Assembly (NCBI GenBank): GCA_031002005.1
Contig: JARYHS010009186.1
Span: forward strand, 183,546,437-183,610,436
Reading direction: 5' to 3'
DNA from: Vandiemenella viatica
Taxonomy: Eukaryota > Arthropoda > Insecta > Orthoptera > Morabidae
Length of the DNA stretch: 64,000 nucleotides
Below the pieces are notes generated by a model, which was not told the DNA's origin, did not search any database, and was given only the letters and a program-made list of their open reading frames with translations. The translations under genes were made by a program, and so were the position numbers. Of the stretch, positions 53,048-64,000 are shown one piece after another (within the stretch, counting starts at the first letter, position 1; every line of letters starts with the position of its first letter).

Positions 53048-55023
53048 TACAAGGTGTTAAAAAAAAAGTGTAAACTATTTTAGGAGGTGATAGTAAGCAT
53101 CAAAATAAGACAAAAATGTCTAATAAACCTTTGGTCGCAAACTCATACTTTTGGAGTTAATAACAGGTCCGCAATGTGAATCCTGTCAACGACAATGCAT
53201 GCTTTAGCCCCATCTACTGACACATAGAACCTTCGATCCTTCAAGTAGCTTCCTATTAGCTTTTATATAACAGTGTCTTATTTTGGTTTGTGTGCCCAGC
53301 TTGAATATCAAATTTTTGTGCCATACTTTGTCGTAAGCTTTTTCGAGATCGAAGAAGACTGCTGACGTGGACTTGCTGTAGTTGAAGTTCCTACTGATAT
53401 CTTCAGTTATCCGCAGTAGTTGGCTGGTTGCTTCTACTCAGCTCTGGAATCCAAACTGTTCCGCTCGGATCGTTTTTTCTGCTTCAAGACTGGCGTTTAC
53501 TCCTTTGATCAGCACTCTTTCCAGAACCTTCGAGGTTGAAGAGAGCAGACTGATTGGGCGGTAGTTTTCGGCTAGGCGTTTGTCTTTTCCTCTCTTAGGT
53601 ATTGCCGTTATTTTTGCGATTTTCCATATGGTCTGGAAATAGCATTGTAGCAGACACGCATTGAAGATTCTTGTTAGTAATACTTCGGCTTTCTTGGTAG
53701 GTTTTTTAGATGCTGATTTCCTATTTTATCGTGCCCTGGTGCCTTTTTCGTAGCTAGCTTTTTGATGATCCCTCGGACTTCCCCTGGTGTTGTTAGCTCG
53801 GGCTGGTCCCTCGCTGGGGCTTGGAGAATCTCATCTGCTTGTCTTTCGATGTTCTCGACCTCTTGTTGTTCTGCTATTGTCAATTCGTATTCTGCTGGTA
53901 CATACTGTTGCGCGAAGTTTTCTGCTAACATTTCTGCTTTTGCGAGTGGGGTGAAGCACTGTCCCGCTGGTCCATTGATGGCTATCTTGGCCTCTCATGG
54001 TTGTTTCAGGACTCGAATCAATTGCCACGAATTTCTATTTTCGAGCACTAATTTTGACATTCTGTTTTCCCACTTTTCTGTTCGCCTCTCTTGTAGTCGG
54101 TCGCGGAGCTGTTTTGCGTATCGGTGATACCGGCGTCTGTCGGCGGGGTCTCGATATCGTTGCCAGAGTTTCCTATGTCTATTGCGTAAATACTGGAGAT
54201 CCTCTAGTAGGGGTGGCGATTCTCCTCGGTAGCTGTCGTTAAAAGTGGTAATAACTGATGCTTTGTGCTTCGCTTGGAGTACTGTCTGATCAAAATGTTT
54301 TACTGCGTTTTCGATTCTGTCTGGTGTTGAAATATTATATGCTGGCTTTATTCTAGTGTGGACTATTCTCTTGAAGTACTGCCAGTCTACTTGTTTGTTA
54401 GTAGTAGGCTTGTTGTATGGTAGAATCCAATTCTGGAACCCCAGCATTACTGGAAGGTGGTCTGAGGAAAGTTCATCCATGGTCTTTAGTCCAATTTGTT
54501 TTGTAATGTTTTTTGTCAGGACTATATCCAGTACGTCTGGTTGTCCTTGTGCATTAAATGGGATGAATGTGGGATCTTCCGGGCCGAGGATCTCGATGTT
54601 CCTCCTTCCTGCCAGTCGTAGTAGTTATTCTCCTCTGGAATTCTTTCTTCTGGAGTTCCACGCGAAGTGTTTGGCGTTTAGGTTCGCTCCTATGATCACC
54701 TTATTGCCTGTTGCTAGGAGCTCGTCTAAGTCCGCTTTGTTTAGGTTTCCGTTGGGAGATAGGTAGTTAGGAGTGAGGAAACACGCACTCTTTGGTTGAT
54801 CCTGTACGTCTTCAATGCATGTCATCACGTATAGAACCAACCAGGAGAATTTCAGAGAGTGCGTGATTCCTTACGCCGAAGAGCTGAGGCATGCATTGCC
54901 GTGGACGGGCGTCACATTGCGGACTTGTATGCCTTGGCGACCACTGTTTAACAGATATTTTTATCTTATTTTGATGCATTCTATCATCTCCTAAAATATT
55001 TAACGCATTTTTAACACCCTGTA
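53048..55023. mobile_element. Foldback mariner-type element enclosing a Jockey-like LINE
   Basis: Inverted ends CAAGGTGTT (53050) and AACACCCTG (55021) are flanked by TA. The arms stay similar for about 150 bp, including ATTTTAGGAG.TGATAG and TGCATCAAAATAAGA. Read outward, each arm codes for the end of a transposase: ACIAVDGRHIADLYALATTV then stop on the + (54845-54950), and ACIVVDRIHIADLLLTPKV then stop on the - (53140-53230). So both arms are the same 3' terminus in inverted orientation. Confidence 0.75.
53232..54838 (-). pseudogene. Jockey-like LINE fragment (endonuclease to reverse transcriptase)
   Basis: From 54830 downward: VLYVMTCIEDVQDQPKSACF, then LSPNGNLNKADLDELLATGN and KVIIGANLNAKHFAWNS of the APE-type endonuclease (I.GD.NAKH..W in relatives; the Asp is Ala here). 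Next are MDELSSDHLPVML (SDHLPV box), a linker with YAKQLRDRLQERR, GEVRGIIKKLATKKAPGHDK and RLAENYRPISLLSSTSKVLE. FGFQS is followed by a stop, then AVFFDLEKAYDKVWHKNLIF with the first RT aspartate. It breaks off before the YADD box. An ATAGAACC-like 8-mer occurs at 53224-53231 and 54831-54838, a possible target duplication, although no poly-A tail is seen. Confidence 0.82.
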
Positions 55024-55149
55024 TATTCTGTTTAATAAAAGGCTACTTTGGTCACTTTATCATCGTATCGGTAATGCTGACATCACTCGCTAGGCTTTCG
55101 TTACAAGAGTATCTACGGCTAGAGATGTTACTACAACACCGAAGTTATT
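55024..55149. other. Short spacer
   Basis: No feature recognised. Confidence 0.4.
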
Positions 55150-55400
55150 AGCGTTATTTATTGCCTTTACGCCTCGTCGACGTCGAAATCATCAGGTGGG
55201 AAAGGACTGGGGGCAAGGAACGGGAAGGAATTTGGCCATGGCCTTTTAAAGGAAGCATCCCGTCATTCGCCTGGAGTGATTTGGGGAAACCATGGAAAAC
55301 ACCTAAATCTGGTTGTCAGGACGGTGATTCGAACGCGCGTAGTCCCAAATGCGATGCCAGAGAGTTAACTCTCACCCACCACTCTCGGTCATTATCTATT
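55150..55400 (-). repeat. tRNA-derived SINE, reverse orientation
   Basis: Blocks GGGGGCAAGGAACGGGAAGG, GGCCATGGCC, TGGAGTGATTTGGGGAAACC and GTGATTCGAACGCG (B-box complement) are the reverse of the family at 21282. A GTCGACGTCGAAATCATCA block next to it resembles the tiny insert at 50082. Confidence 0.8.
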
Positions 55401-55800
55401 AACAATTCTATTTAGTCAAGTGTTATTAGTTGCTTTATGTTTGTTTATATTCAGTAGGTGAAGATGTATTACTTTTAGTTCAGAGATACCGTTGTGACAA
55501 TAAACCAAGAAATATGCACCACATTACATCATTTTTAAGATGATGAGTGTTATTTAATAACCATTGTATTTAGTTAAAGCAAATGCGAGGAAATGAATTG
55601 CCAGAACCGTGCGTTCGATCCTTTATTTCTGACGGGCTCTAAGTTATTCATTTTCGATACAGATGTTGTCGCCATATTCTCTGACATGATACGGTATACT
55701 GGAAGAAATTAATTGCCAGAACTCTGCGTTCAGCCGTCGGTTTTGACAGGCTTAGAAGGTAATGTTATATAGTAGGATTAAACCTTGTGACATTATATGC
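55401..55800. other. Spacer with repeated phrase
   Basis: AATTGCCAGAACTCTGCGTT (55727) and GAATTGCCAGAACCGTGCG (55595) are a duplicated phrase also found at 32620, just before the Helitron pair. Probably a scrap of another Helitron-like repeat. Confidence 0.45.
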
Positions 55801-55802
55801 TA

Positions 55803-57074
55803 TACGAGGGGGAACCGGAATAGCATTGCCGTGGGCGGAGCTTGTGTAAAGCGCGTTTCTGCTGCTAGTCATTTATAGCACAACTCATTGCCAATTCAGT
55901 GTCGCCTGTGTTGTGGACCTGGCTTGTTCTGTTAATCTGCAGTCTTTGTTTTTGCTAGCGCTGCTTTGTTGTTGTTTCGTCTTTGATGATGGCAAATTTA
56001 AGTGAACAACGTTCAAATGTGAAATTTTGTTTTCTACTCAGTAAAAATACTGCTGAAACTGTTTTAATGTTGAAAACAGCTTAAAGATGACGCTATGGGA
56101 AAAACTCAAGTATACGAGTGGTTCGCTCGGTTTAAAAATAGCGACACGTCGATTGATGACAAACCTCTTTCTGGACGTCCATCAACTGCACGAATCGACG
56201 AAAATGTTGAAAAAAATAGAGAGCTTGTGCTCGCAGGCCGTCGACAGACAGTTGATCAGCTGTCAGAGATTAGTGGGTTACCTTGGAGCTCGGTTCAACG
56301 AATTTTAACTGAAGACTGGGAATAAAAAAAGTGTTGCTGTCAAGTTTGTCCTTCGGGCTCTGACTGACAATTAAAAGGAACGTCGAGTTGAAATATGTCG
56401 TGCTTTAATACAACCGCTTGAAATTGATCCAGATTTTCTGTCAAAGTTTATTACTGGTGATGAGCCATGGTACTATGGCTACGACCCAGAAACAAAGCAA
56501 CAGTCAAGCCAATAGAAGACGTCATTGTCACCCCGTCCAAATCAAGCATCAAACAATGCTCATTTGCTTTTTTGATGGCAAGGGCGTAGTTCATTCAGTG
56601 TTTGTTCCCGGACATCAAACCTTTTATTTGGAAGTTTTAAGAAGATTACGGAACAGTGCTCGTCAAAAAAGACCCGATTTGTGACAGACAGGAGACTGGT
56701 TCTTCCACCACGACAATGCACCTGTGCACACAGCTGTCTCTGTTCAGGAAGTTTTTAGCTAAAAATGGCATGGTTCCACTGCCTCACCCACTTTACTCGC
56801 CTGACCTGGCTCCGTGCGACTTTTTCTTATTTCCACGCATGAAAAGGGGCATGAAAGGACACCGATTTGACAACATTGAAGAGATCAAGGAAAAAACGAG
56901 GGGAGAAGCTGTCAGCCATTTCTAAAAATGTTTACAGAAAATGTTTCGAACAGTGGGATAAATGTATTAGTTGTAATGGAGAGTATTTTAAAGTGGATAA
57001 GGTTAATTTGTAAAAGAAATGAAAAAATATAGGTTTAAAAAAATAATTACGGTATTTTTGGGATCCCCTTCATA
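55803..57074 (+). mobile_element. Mariner transposon, decayed
   Basis: Ends TACGAGGGGGAACCGGAAT (55803) and the near complement GGGATCCCCTTCATA (57074) beside TA. Total about 1.27 kb, a normal mariner length. Distinct from the family at 21752. Confidence 0.85.
55987..57010 (+). pseudogene. Mariner transposase, multiply broken
   Basis: Frames join as MANLSEQRSNVKFCFLLSKN, then MGKTQVYEWFARFKNSDTSI, KPLSGRPSTARIDENVEKN, QLSEISGLPWSSVQRILTED (N-terminal helix-turn-helix pair). After a stop come LEIDPDFLSKFITGDEPWYY with the first Asp (T in DETW is P here), YDPETKQQSSQ and TMLICFFDGKGVVHSVFVPG. Then FYLEVLRRLRNSARQKRPDL, KNGMVPLPHPLYSPDLAPCD, FFLFPRMKRGMKGHRFDNIE with the third Asp, and CFEQWDKCISCNGEYFKVD. 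At least five frameshifts or stops. The second Asp box is in a shifted frame near 56710 (HHDNAPVH). Confidence 0.9.
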
Positions 57075-58089
57075 GAACATGAACGCTATAAAAGTACGGT
57101 TAATGAGGAACTGTAAGATTTAGAATTAAGTACTTAATAGCAAATTATTTACTGTGGTGAGAATGCGGAAGAATATATTTCTAGCATCAGGAAAAGACAA
57201 AAATATTTTATTCCGAATTTAAGGAGTGCTGTAGAAGTGGCATCCGTTGAACGCTAAGAGTTCAGTCACCTCCTTTCCTTCCTTTTTCTGGAGAAGAGGT
57301 AGGGTCTTTTAAGCCAACCCCCTACGAAACTAGTTTTTACTTATGAGAACAGGCAAGAAAGAATATCTTTGCGATCCTGTATATTTTTCGCTAAGCCAGA
57401 GAGAAAGATACGAAAGTCTAAGCATACATCATACGAATATCAAACTGAAGCTTTTCTAAAGCTATTTAAACCCCACCAAATACAATATGAGCTTTCAGCG
57501 CTAAACCATCGATTCCCGTAGTATGTTTCCGAAATTTCCGCGAAGTTATTCGCCCTACAGGCACGCAGCGAGTGAAATCGTTTTGCCATAAAATGCTGCA
57601 GGCTGCTTCTCCCATTTACCCCGTACTCTCGGCTGCATTACGATAGTATGTTAGTGTGGTGTCATAATGAATATGGTTGTTCTATGCATATAATTCATGA
57701 ATGTTGAGAATGTTTAATTTTAAGATAAATTCACTTACCATTTCCAAGTTTAAAAAGGAATTTTAATGTCTGAATACTTATCACTGATGGTTGTACTGTG
57801 TAGAGGATTTTAATGCAGAGTTTATTAAAACATATATGATGATAAACATTTGTTATTGTAAAATTATCTGCCATTTACCCAGCGATCTTCGAATAAGTAC
57901 ACAGTAAATGGAGTAAATGTTTTTTTTTGAAAAGTTCGATTAATTAATGATTATTTAAAATATACAAGCAGACAGGTGGGTATATCACAGACTGTAGAGG
58001 GTTGTAAATAGCCATAGGAGGATCTGAACAGACTGGCTGGGAGGTTAAACATGGAATGAAAATAAATGCCAAATCGATCAGCACGGATA
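57075..58089. other. Spacer
   Basis: AT-rich, no feature recognised. Confidence 0.5.
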
Positions 58090-58560
58090 AAAATAAATTT
58101 CTATGATTATAAGTTGAGGAAGGAATTTCTTACTGACGATCTTCACTGTAAATATCTTGGCTTAACATTTGATGGTAAACTCAAATGGGCAGGACACATT
58201 GGGCTGGACATATTGGGCAAGTAATAGGAAGAGATTTAAAAATCCTTCTTTTATTGGTGAGAGTGAAGAAGGGATATAACAGCGAGTTGTTGGAATTGGG
58301 TTACAAAATCTTGGCCAGACCACATCTTGAATATGGAGTATTGGCGTGGGACCTACATTTTGCAGATCAAATACGGGACATATGGGCTACAAAGGCGAGC
58401 AGCTAGATTTTTTTTTTTTTTTTTTTTTTGTGGGAATTATTGCAGAAAGCAATCAGTAACTGACATTATAAAAGCACTGGGTGAGGAGTCATTGGAAGAT
58501 AGTAGGCGGATGAAGAGATTATTTGGAATGTACGAGGGTTATAACAACTGGATGTTGTAG
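58090..58560 (+). pseudogene. LINE ORF2 fragment after the RT palm
   Basis: DDLHCKYLGLTFDGKLKWAG (YLGV..D..L.W box), then VIGRDLKILLLLVRVKKGYN, YKILARPHLEYGVLAW and LQRRAARF, an A/T run, then IKALGEESLEDSRRMKRLFG. The Y-L-G-L-x-x-D and R.RPHLEYG blocks are typical of CR1/Jockey-like LINE ORF2 proteins. Frameshifted, with a 19-bp T run at 58410-58428. Confidence 0.78.
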
Positions 58561-59189
58561 GCCATTTCATCAGTTGAATGTTAATCAATTTTTTATAAAG
58601 ATTAATGATACGCCAATGCCATTTAATTTAATTTTATTTTTTGTCGTACCCGTTTCACTCCATTGTAACAGAAATCATTGTGAATCGTCCCAAAATTTCT
58701 ATTCACTGTGGAATGCGATAACACAACACTACACTGACCTGACTACACAGTTTCCCCATTAATTTTACTTCGGTATCAAGTTCAAAACTACATGTGAGTG
58801 TAACACCACACCACGTGAAATTTTGTTTGATACGAGGCTTATAATCGCGATGACGTTGTCTTATTTTATTAGGATTATCGTCATCGTATTTTAATGTGTT
58901 ATCGTCCTGTTTTTATTCTAATAAATATTCTTCCCAAGTCTTGGGTCGAAACTTCAAAACAAACTTAATCCTTAAACACTTGAGTGACTATAACCTTTCA
59001 TTTAAATCATCGATCTTTATTTCATTTACACTTTACTAATTCGTATCCGAAGATTACGAAGGTCCTCTATAAGCATCTCCAACCCCAAACGTTCACACTA
59101 AACCTTCTTGCTCGCCCGCTGGTTCTTGTTACGCTGTTTCCCCAGCAACCAACTCCTTTTTTTTAATATAACTTCTCCATGTTAAGCCA
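58561..59189. other. Spacer
   Basis: No feature recognised. Confidence 0.5.
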
Positions 59190-59450
59190 CAACGTATGGT
59201 TGGATATTCGTAGAGGGGTTAGTAGTAGTACGTGGAAGGAAAGAGATGACCATAATCATAAGCTCGCACTTAATTTAAGGCAAAAGAGAGTGGGAAAATT
59301 TTCTTTTTTAGATGAGGAGTCAAGGATTGGAATAAATTTTGAAGGGAACTGAAGAAAAATTTACCAAAAACACTAAAGGAGATTAAAGTTTTTATTCGTG
59401 AAGGGTAAAAGTAGAAGGGTGGTGGAAAATGACATGGGAAGGTGAGGATG
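59190..59450 (+). repeat. LINE/SINE tail fragment
   Basis: GTGGAAGGAAAGAGATGACC, GGAATAAATTTTGAAGGGAA and ATTTACCAAAAACACTAAAG match the repeat at 26280-26400 and at 60270-60380. Confidence 0.6.
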
Positions 59451-60249
59451 CAGAAACGCCATGAAAGTACCTTAGCGTCTCGCTCTGCTTCTGGTTGGAA
59501 CTCTGCCATGGCACAGTCATTAACACTTCTTACCGACGTTGACTAGTTAGCATTCTAGGACGCTTGATTTTAGCAAGCTCCGATTTCCCGCATCAAAACC
59601 AACCAATTCATAATATCGCAGATACAGTACCTTCGGAAAAAATTATAGTAAAAGTCTTAAGTGAATTTGAAAGTTTCATCTACTTTAAACTTATAAATAC
59701 TTTGTTTTAGTGGTAGGACAATCATAAGTTTACGTGGGCTGCTACTCGTGGAACACAATTCATTACTGACTGTGTAATGGGTAATTTCAGGATAAAATCA
59801 TTAGTGCAAGACACAAAAAAGTTTTAAAGACATGATATTGGCTCTAATCACTTCCTGGTTACATCTGCTATAACAGTCAGTAAAACATAAATCTACAAAC
59901 GAATTAGTTTATAAAATATTTCTTCTGTAAGACAAAAGGCCTTACACTGATGGAACAACAGTTTATAGAGTGGCATAAGTACGCAGCCAATGAAGCGGCA
60001 GGGACAAGGAACAAACATCGTTAAAGGAAAGGCCTAAGAATACAAAATGACTAAATAAAGAGTGCCATTATCAATTAGCTTTTTATGATACCTACAAAGC
60101 ATAAGTGAAGAAGACTGTGAAAATTATACATTACATAGAAAAAAAAAGTGCAAAATTGATGGTGTCTCAAGCCTAAAAAGAACAGTGGGAGTGATTTTCC
60201 AGTTAAATAGAAACTGATATTTTTAATCAAGAGACTAGACAAATGCTCT
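59451..60249. other. Spacer
   Basis: No feature recognised. Confidence 0.5.
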
Positions 60250-60490
60250 CCACTTCAGGCATATGGGGGAAGGAAAATTTCCTTTTGTATGTAAGGAAGT
60301 CAGGTATTGGAATAAGTTATTAGGAGAATTGCTGAACAATTTACCAAACACACCGAAATAATTTCAAGTTCCAAGTGCAAAAATAGGTGGGTGATTAAAT
60401 TTAAGATAAAAATTCAGAAATGAGAAAATAGGTATGAAGGAAAATTGCCACAGGAGCATATGCTCCATCGCAATTAAATTAAATTAATGT
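60250..60490 (+). repeat. LINE tail fragment
   Basis: Reads VCKEVRYWNKLLGELLNNLP (LINE ORF2 end) and closes with AAATTGCCACAGGAGCATAT, GCTCCATCGCAATTAAATT. The same tail, inverted, is seen at 8800 and 52560. Confidence 0.65.
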
Positions 60491-61129
60491 TCAGATTACC
60501 ATAATCAGTGCTGACGAAACTTACACACATTTACCAATCACGAGATCCACCCATGAGTGTGGTTTTACTTTTGCTCTTGTACAATTGAAAGGGTAATTAT
60601 TCTTCTCGCACTCAAGCGTTAATTATACGAGTGTTCCAATTATAAATAAATGTACAGAATATTATGGAAAATCTAAGCTTGATTGCAGAAAATGATAATG
60701 ATGAAAATTTAATCAAATTTCATGTATCGTAATTTTCCAATTACATTGCAATCTACAGCACATTAGAAACAGAATTTGTTGTAACCTTCGTTCTTCTGTC
60801 TTTCGCGTTTTACTAACTTGTCCTTTTTATTCTACTGGGAAATAACCACAGTAATTTATTATAATGTCTGTTAACGGAAGTTTACAGAAGATGTGGAATT
60901 GTAAAACCTTTAACATTTTTTCTCTTCATGAACACCTCAATTCGAACAGAAATCTATTCTTGTGCGATTTAATATACATTATTATTTTCTGCGCACAAAA
61001 ATGTGATTAAATATTTGTTTTGTAAAGCCTATTTTAAGTTTTACAAATTATATTAAAATGATTCTTATTTTTTCGCTGTTCATTTCGGTTTTGAGACGAA
61101 ATCCATATAAATAAAAATGAAATGCTAGT
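60491..61129. other. Spacer
   Basis: AT-rich, no feature recognised. Confidence 0.5.
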
Positions 61130-61144
61130 AGTAAGGATATGTAC

Positions 61145-61790
61145 GTTCTGCTCCCCCTAATTATCTCGCCCGTCCCCGCCCCCTGCGGCAGCTTCCCCTA
61201 TAATTAGGCGCCGCCGCCCTGTAATTATCTACCTGGCTGCCGCCGCCGCTTACCGTCATTATCTTTGTAGGTCACGCGCCCCGCCCCCTGCGGCCGCTTC
61301 CCCTATAATTAGGCACCTGGTCGACTGTGCGGCCTATAATTATCTACCTGGCTGCCGGCGCCGCTTACCGTCATTATCTTTTGTAGGTCTCGCGCCACGC
61401 CGGCGCCACCGGCCTGTCATTATCTTTGTAGGTCACCCGCCCCGCCCCTGCAGGTGTGCAGGTCGCTTCCCCTCCTATATCCAGAACACCCATGCCGGTT
61501 CTGTATTAAATAGGTCACGCGCCCCGCCCCCTGCAGCCACGCCGGCGCCGCTCTCACCGTAATTATCTTTGTAGGTCACGCGCCCCGCCCCCTGCAGGTG
61601 TGCAGGTCGCTTCCCCCCCATAATTAGGCGCCCGGCCGACTGTGCGGCCTCTGGCCTATAATTATCTACCTGGCTCTTTGTAGGTCACGCGCCACGCCGG
61701 CGCCGCTCTCGCCCACGCCCACTGCAGACACGACGGCGCCTCTTACCGTCGTGTGCGTACGCGTGTCTTGCCGCACGCAGCGCATGGTAG
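61145..61790. repeat. GC-rich complex minisatellite
   Basis: A patchwork of recurring blocks: TTTGTAGGTCACGCGCCCCG (or variants) near 61264, 61379, 61424, 61509, 61568 and 61676; CCCCTATAATTAGGC; TAATTATCTACCTGGCTGCC; CCGCTTACCGTCATTATC. The blocks recur in differing order and spacing. It is sharply GC-rich within AT-rich surroundings. Confidence 0.8.
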
Positions 61791-61827
61791 AGGCAGTCCC
61801 GTCGCACGCACACGCGTCGTCCCTTCC

Positions 61828-62050
61828 AAGTCCAAAATGGAGTTACGTGGTTTATGGACGCACCCTTAGCATAACAAATTTTCAGCTTCCCCTCTACTTG
61901 CCACGCATTCGGGAGGACGTGAGTTTGTATTCCCCGTCCTACCATCGAATTATTATTATTATTATTAAATACAATGAGAGACGAAGAAGGGAGAGAGAGA
62001 AACTTGGTGCTGGCCCATTCAGTCTTACTCTTCCGAACATGCGATCTTAA
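61828..62050 (+). repeat. Duplicated block: miniature-element end and SINE piece
   Basis: TCCAAAATGGAGTTACGTGG, GCACCCTTAGCATAACAAAT and TTCAGCTTCCCCTCTAC recur at 62408-62475. The first part is one end of the CATAAACTACG-type element; the rest is a SINE head fragment with GCATTCGGGAGGACG and an ATT repeat. Confidence 0.65.
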
Positions 62051-62397
62051 AATACTAATTATTCGCTATTTCATCGTAACTACTGAGATAATTAGCATTT
62101 TTTCGTAAGTGTGGCCTTCACAGTTACATGACCATTTTTCTGTACAGCGCTATTAAAACAGTAATTATTCACAAATTCATCATAACTATTGAAATAATTA
62201 GCATATTTCGTATAGTGTGGTGAACGCTTCAAAACTCAGTCGGTTTTAATAAAACAGGTAGGAATTGTGCAAGATAAAGAAGTGAGAGGGTGAACTTGGT
62301 TCAGGCCTACTCTTTCCGAAAAGATACCGAACAGGCTTAACGTCCCCATCCACAATGTTCAGGTAGACGCAAAAAGCCACGGGGTGGGGAGGGGAGT
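62051..62397. other. Spacer
   Basis: Contains a repeated phrase, AATAATTAGCAT (62090 and 62190). No gene. Confidence 0.45.
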
Positions 62398-62920
62398 TAA
62401 GAGGAGTCCAAAATGGAGTTACGTGGTTTCTGGACACACCCTTAGCATAACAAATCTTCAGCTTCCCCTCTACGCTCCTGGCCACGCATTCGGGAGGGAC
62501 GTGAGTTCGAATTCCCGTCCTACAATCGAGATTTCGTTTTCCATTGTTTCCCGAAATTACTCCAGGGATGATTCCTTCAAAAAGGCCATGGTTGAATTCA
62601 TCCCCCTTCCTTGCGCCCCGTCCATTCCTGTGTCTAAAGTCGTTTGTTGTCTGGAGTCAACTCGAACTCTTATATGACACAGGACAGATTTATAAATGTG
62701 TTGTTTGGATTTTGTACGAATGGTACGCATAGTAATGGTAGTGTATATGTTCAGGCTAGCCATTTTTTTTTTAATATTATTATTACTCAATACAGTGAGA
62801 GACGAAGAAGGGAGAGAGAGAAACCTGGTGCTGACCCATTCAGGCCTAATCTTCCGAAAGATACCTCAAGGTTTAACGTCCCCCTCCAAAGGTAATTTTC
62901 AAAAATTTCAGTGAGTTTAG
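62398..62920 (+). repeat. Second copy of the duplicated block with longer SINE
   Basis: After the shared block, GTGAGTTCGAATTCCCGTCC (B-box), TTTTCCATTGTTTCCCGAAA and AAAGGCCATGGTTGAATTC are clear SINE sequence to about 62645. A later segment (62770-62890) repeats the AGAGACGAAGAAGGGAGAGA phrase of 61978. Confidence 0.7.
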
Positions 62921-62939
62921 TTTTGAGCAATATGTGGAC

Positions 62940-63085
62940 ACATTGGACGAGAACGAATTCGGCCATAGCCTTTTGAAGGAAGCATCACAGCATTCACCTG
63001 GAGTAATTTCAGGAAACCATGGAAAACCCAAATCTGAATGCGAGGCCAGAACGTTAACCGTTCACCCACCACGTTAGGTCCTTAG
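62940..63085 (-). repeat. SINE fragment, reverse
   Basis: GAATTCGGCCATAGCC, TTTTGAAGGAAGCATC, TGGAGTAATTTCAGGAAACC and AATGCGAGGCCAGAACGTTA match the reverse of the SINE at 21282. Confidence 0.8.
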
Positions 63086-63119
63086 GATTTGATAACAGCG
63101 AAGATATTATACGTACTTT

Positions 63120-63245
63120 ACATGGAGTGATTTCGGGAAACCATGGAAAATCTATATCTGGATGCTCGGATTGAGATTCAAACCCGAGTCCTCCCGAATG
63201 CGAGACCAGTACGTTAACCGTTCACCTATTACGCTTGGTGTAGTA
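63120..63245 (-). repeat. SINE fragment, reverse
   Basis: TGGAGTGATTTCGGGAAACC, GAGATTCAAACCCGAGTCC (B-box complement) and TCCCGAATGCGAGACCAGTA match the SINE reversed. It lies only about 35 bp from the previous fragment, so two separate insertions in one place. Confidence 0.8.
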
Positions 63246-64000
63246 TGAAAAGTATGCATCATAGTATGCTCGATTACACATACATTCCCAAATTTCTGAT
63301 GGCATAAAATATGCTTGGCTTAAGAAGGTTTTAAAAATAGACTACAAGCCACGTTTTAAATTTTTAAAAGGTACATTGCAACTGTAAGTAGGAATGTAAA
63401 CCGTTTTTACGTTCTGTAAAGTTGTTTAATTTCATGAAAGAAAGCATTAAAATTAAGAAAAAAAAAATCAGAGAAACGTACATAGTATATCACGAGATAT
63501 TGACGGAAATGGCGTTTGTACAACAGTCATAAAATGTACAACAAATATTTACACCAGCGGTCTGAGCACAAAACGATACATACAAATCCCTTACCACATT
63601 TAACGCTTCGAATGCTTTCTGAACTTTTCTTTTCAGAGTATCGACCAAAGTCTAAGCTTGTCCTCAGACATCCAACATATTGCCGAGGCTACGAGACTTT
63701 AAAAAGTAACGATATAGTCGGTGATGTAATAAATTATTGTATCTTAGATTCGCTTTTTATAGTTTTTTTATAACAATTATAATAGGTCGTTGGCCGGGGT
63801 ATTAGTTTAGACTTGAAATACCTTGTATGGTGCCAGCTTGCAAAAGTAGGAAAGTTAATTTATTTTAATTCATAATATTTATAATGGGCTCTTACATGAC
63901 AATTCTCAGGGGATCACACAAAAGAAATGGGTTCACATTAAAAGAAAATGAATTTATTCATTAAGACAAAATTGTTGTCATTTCAAGATCACAAATGTAT
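63246..64000. other. Spacer at window end
   Basis: AT-rich. The 85-codon frame at 63516 has no recognisable motif. No repeats identified. Confidence 0.5.

Noticed and set aside
53762..54766. + strand frames at the Jockey fragment
   Set aside because: The - strand carries endonuclease and RT motifs; the + frames have none.
61685..62050. Arg- and Cys-rich frames in the GC-rich block
   Set aside because: They result from GC-rich repeats and show no domain.

Overview
The window is insect-type nuclear DNA: AT-rich, intron-rich, and crowded with arthropod transposable elements. The only clear host gene is on the + strand. It is the 3' part of a classical neural cadherin (CadN family) gene. Exons at 582-771, 5036-5277, 5610-5810 and 20578-20705 encode the end of the last laminin-G domain, two EGF-like modules, one membrane helix, the juxtamembrane (p120-catenin) motif and the core of the armadillo/beta-catenin-binding domain. 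The exon joining the last two pieces was not found and may lie in the 1000-bp assembly gap at 13255-14254. The gene may instead end at a small extra exon near 25790. Its tail is divergent, so it may be a CadN paralogue. The exact species cannot be told; a large, repeat-rich genome such as that of a hemimetabolous insect would fit, but that is a guess.

Region 1-21 kb holds the cadherin exons. Their introns carry foldback elements with hammerhead-like cores (probable Penelope-like terminal repeats), SINEs, a hAT fragment, a 2.65-kb Helitron, a 368-bp satellite running into the gap, a LINE 3' end and a mariner-derived miniature element.

Region 21-31 kb has a SINE with a perfect target duplication, then a 1.3-kb mariner split by a young LTR retrotransposon that carries a single 479-codon ORF, then SINE/LINE debris and a decayed Tc1-like element.

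Region 31-52 kb is a mobile-element nest. It contains Helitrons joined end to end (CTAG directly against the next 5' end), hAT-type miniature elements with 8-bp target duplications, a SINE split by a Transib (RAG1-family) transposon, an autonomous Helitron remnant broken by a Tc1 element and two miniature elements, a hAT remnant, two minisatellites and a second copy of the 2.65-kb Helitron. The Transib ends carry a perfect CACAGTG heptamer, a 23-bp spacer and a nonamer-like block, and are flanked by a CGGCG duplication.

Region 52-64 kb has LINE fragments (a Jockey-like one inside a foldback mariner-type element), a decayed mariner, more LINE tails, an unusual GC-rich minisatellite and several SINEs. 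Apart from the cadherin, almost every recognisable coding region is a transposon gene, and most are broken. The nested insertions keep their target-site duplications, so their order of arrival can be read directly.
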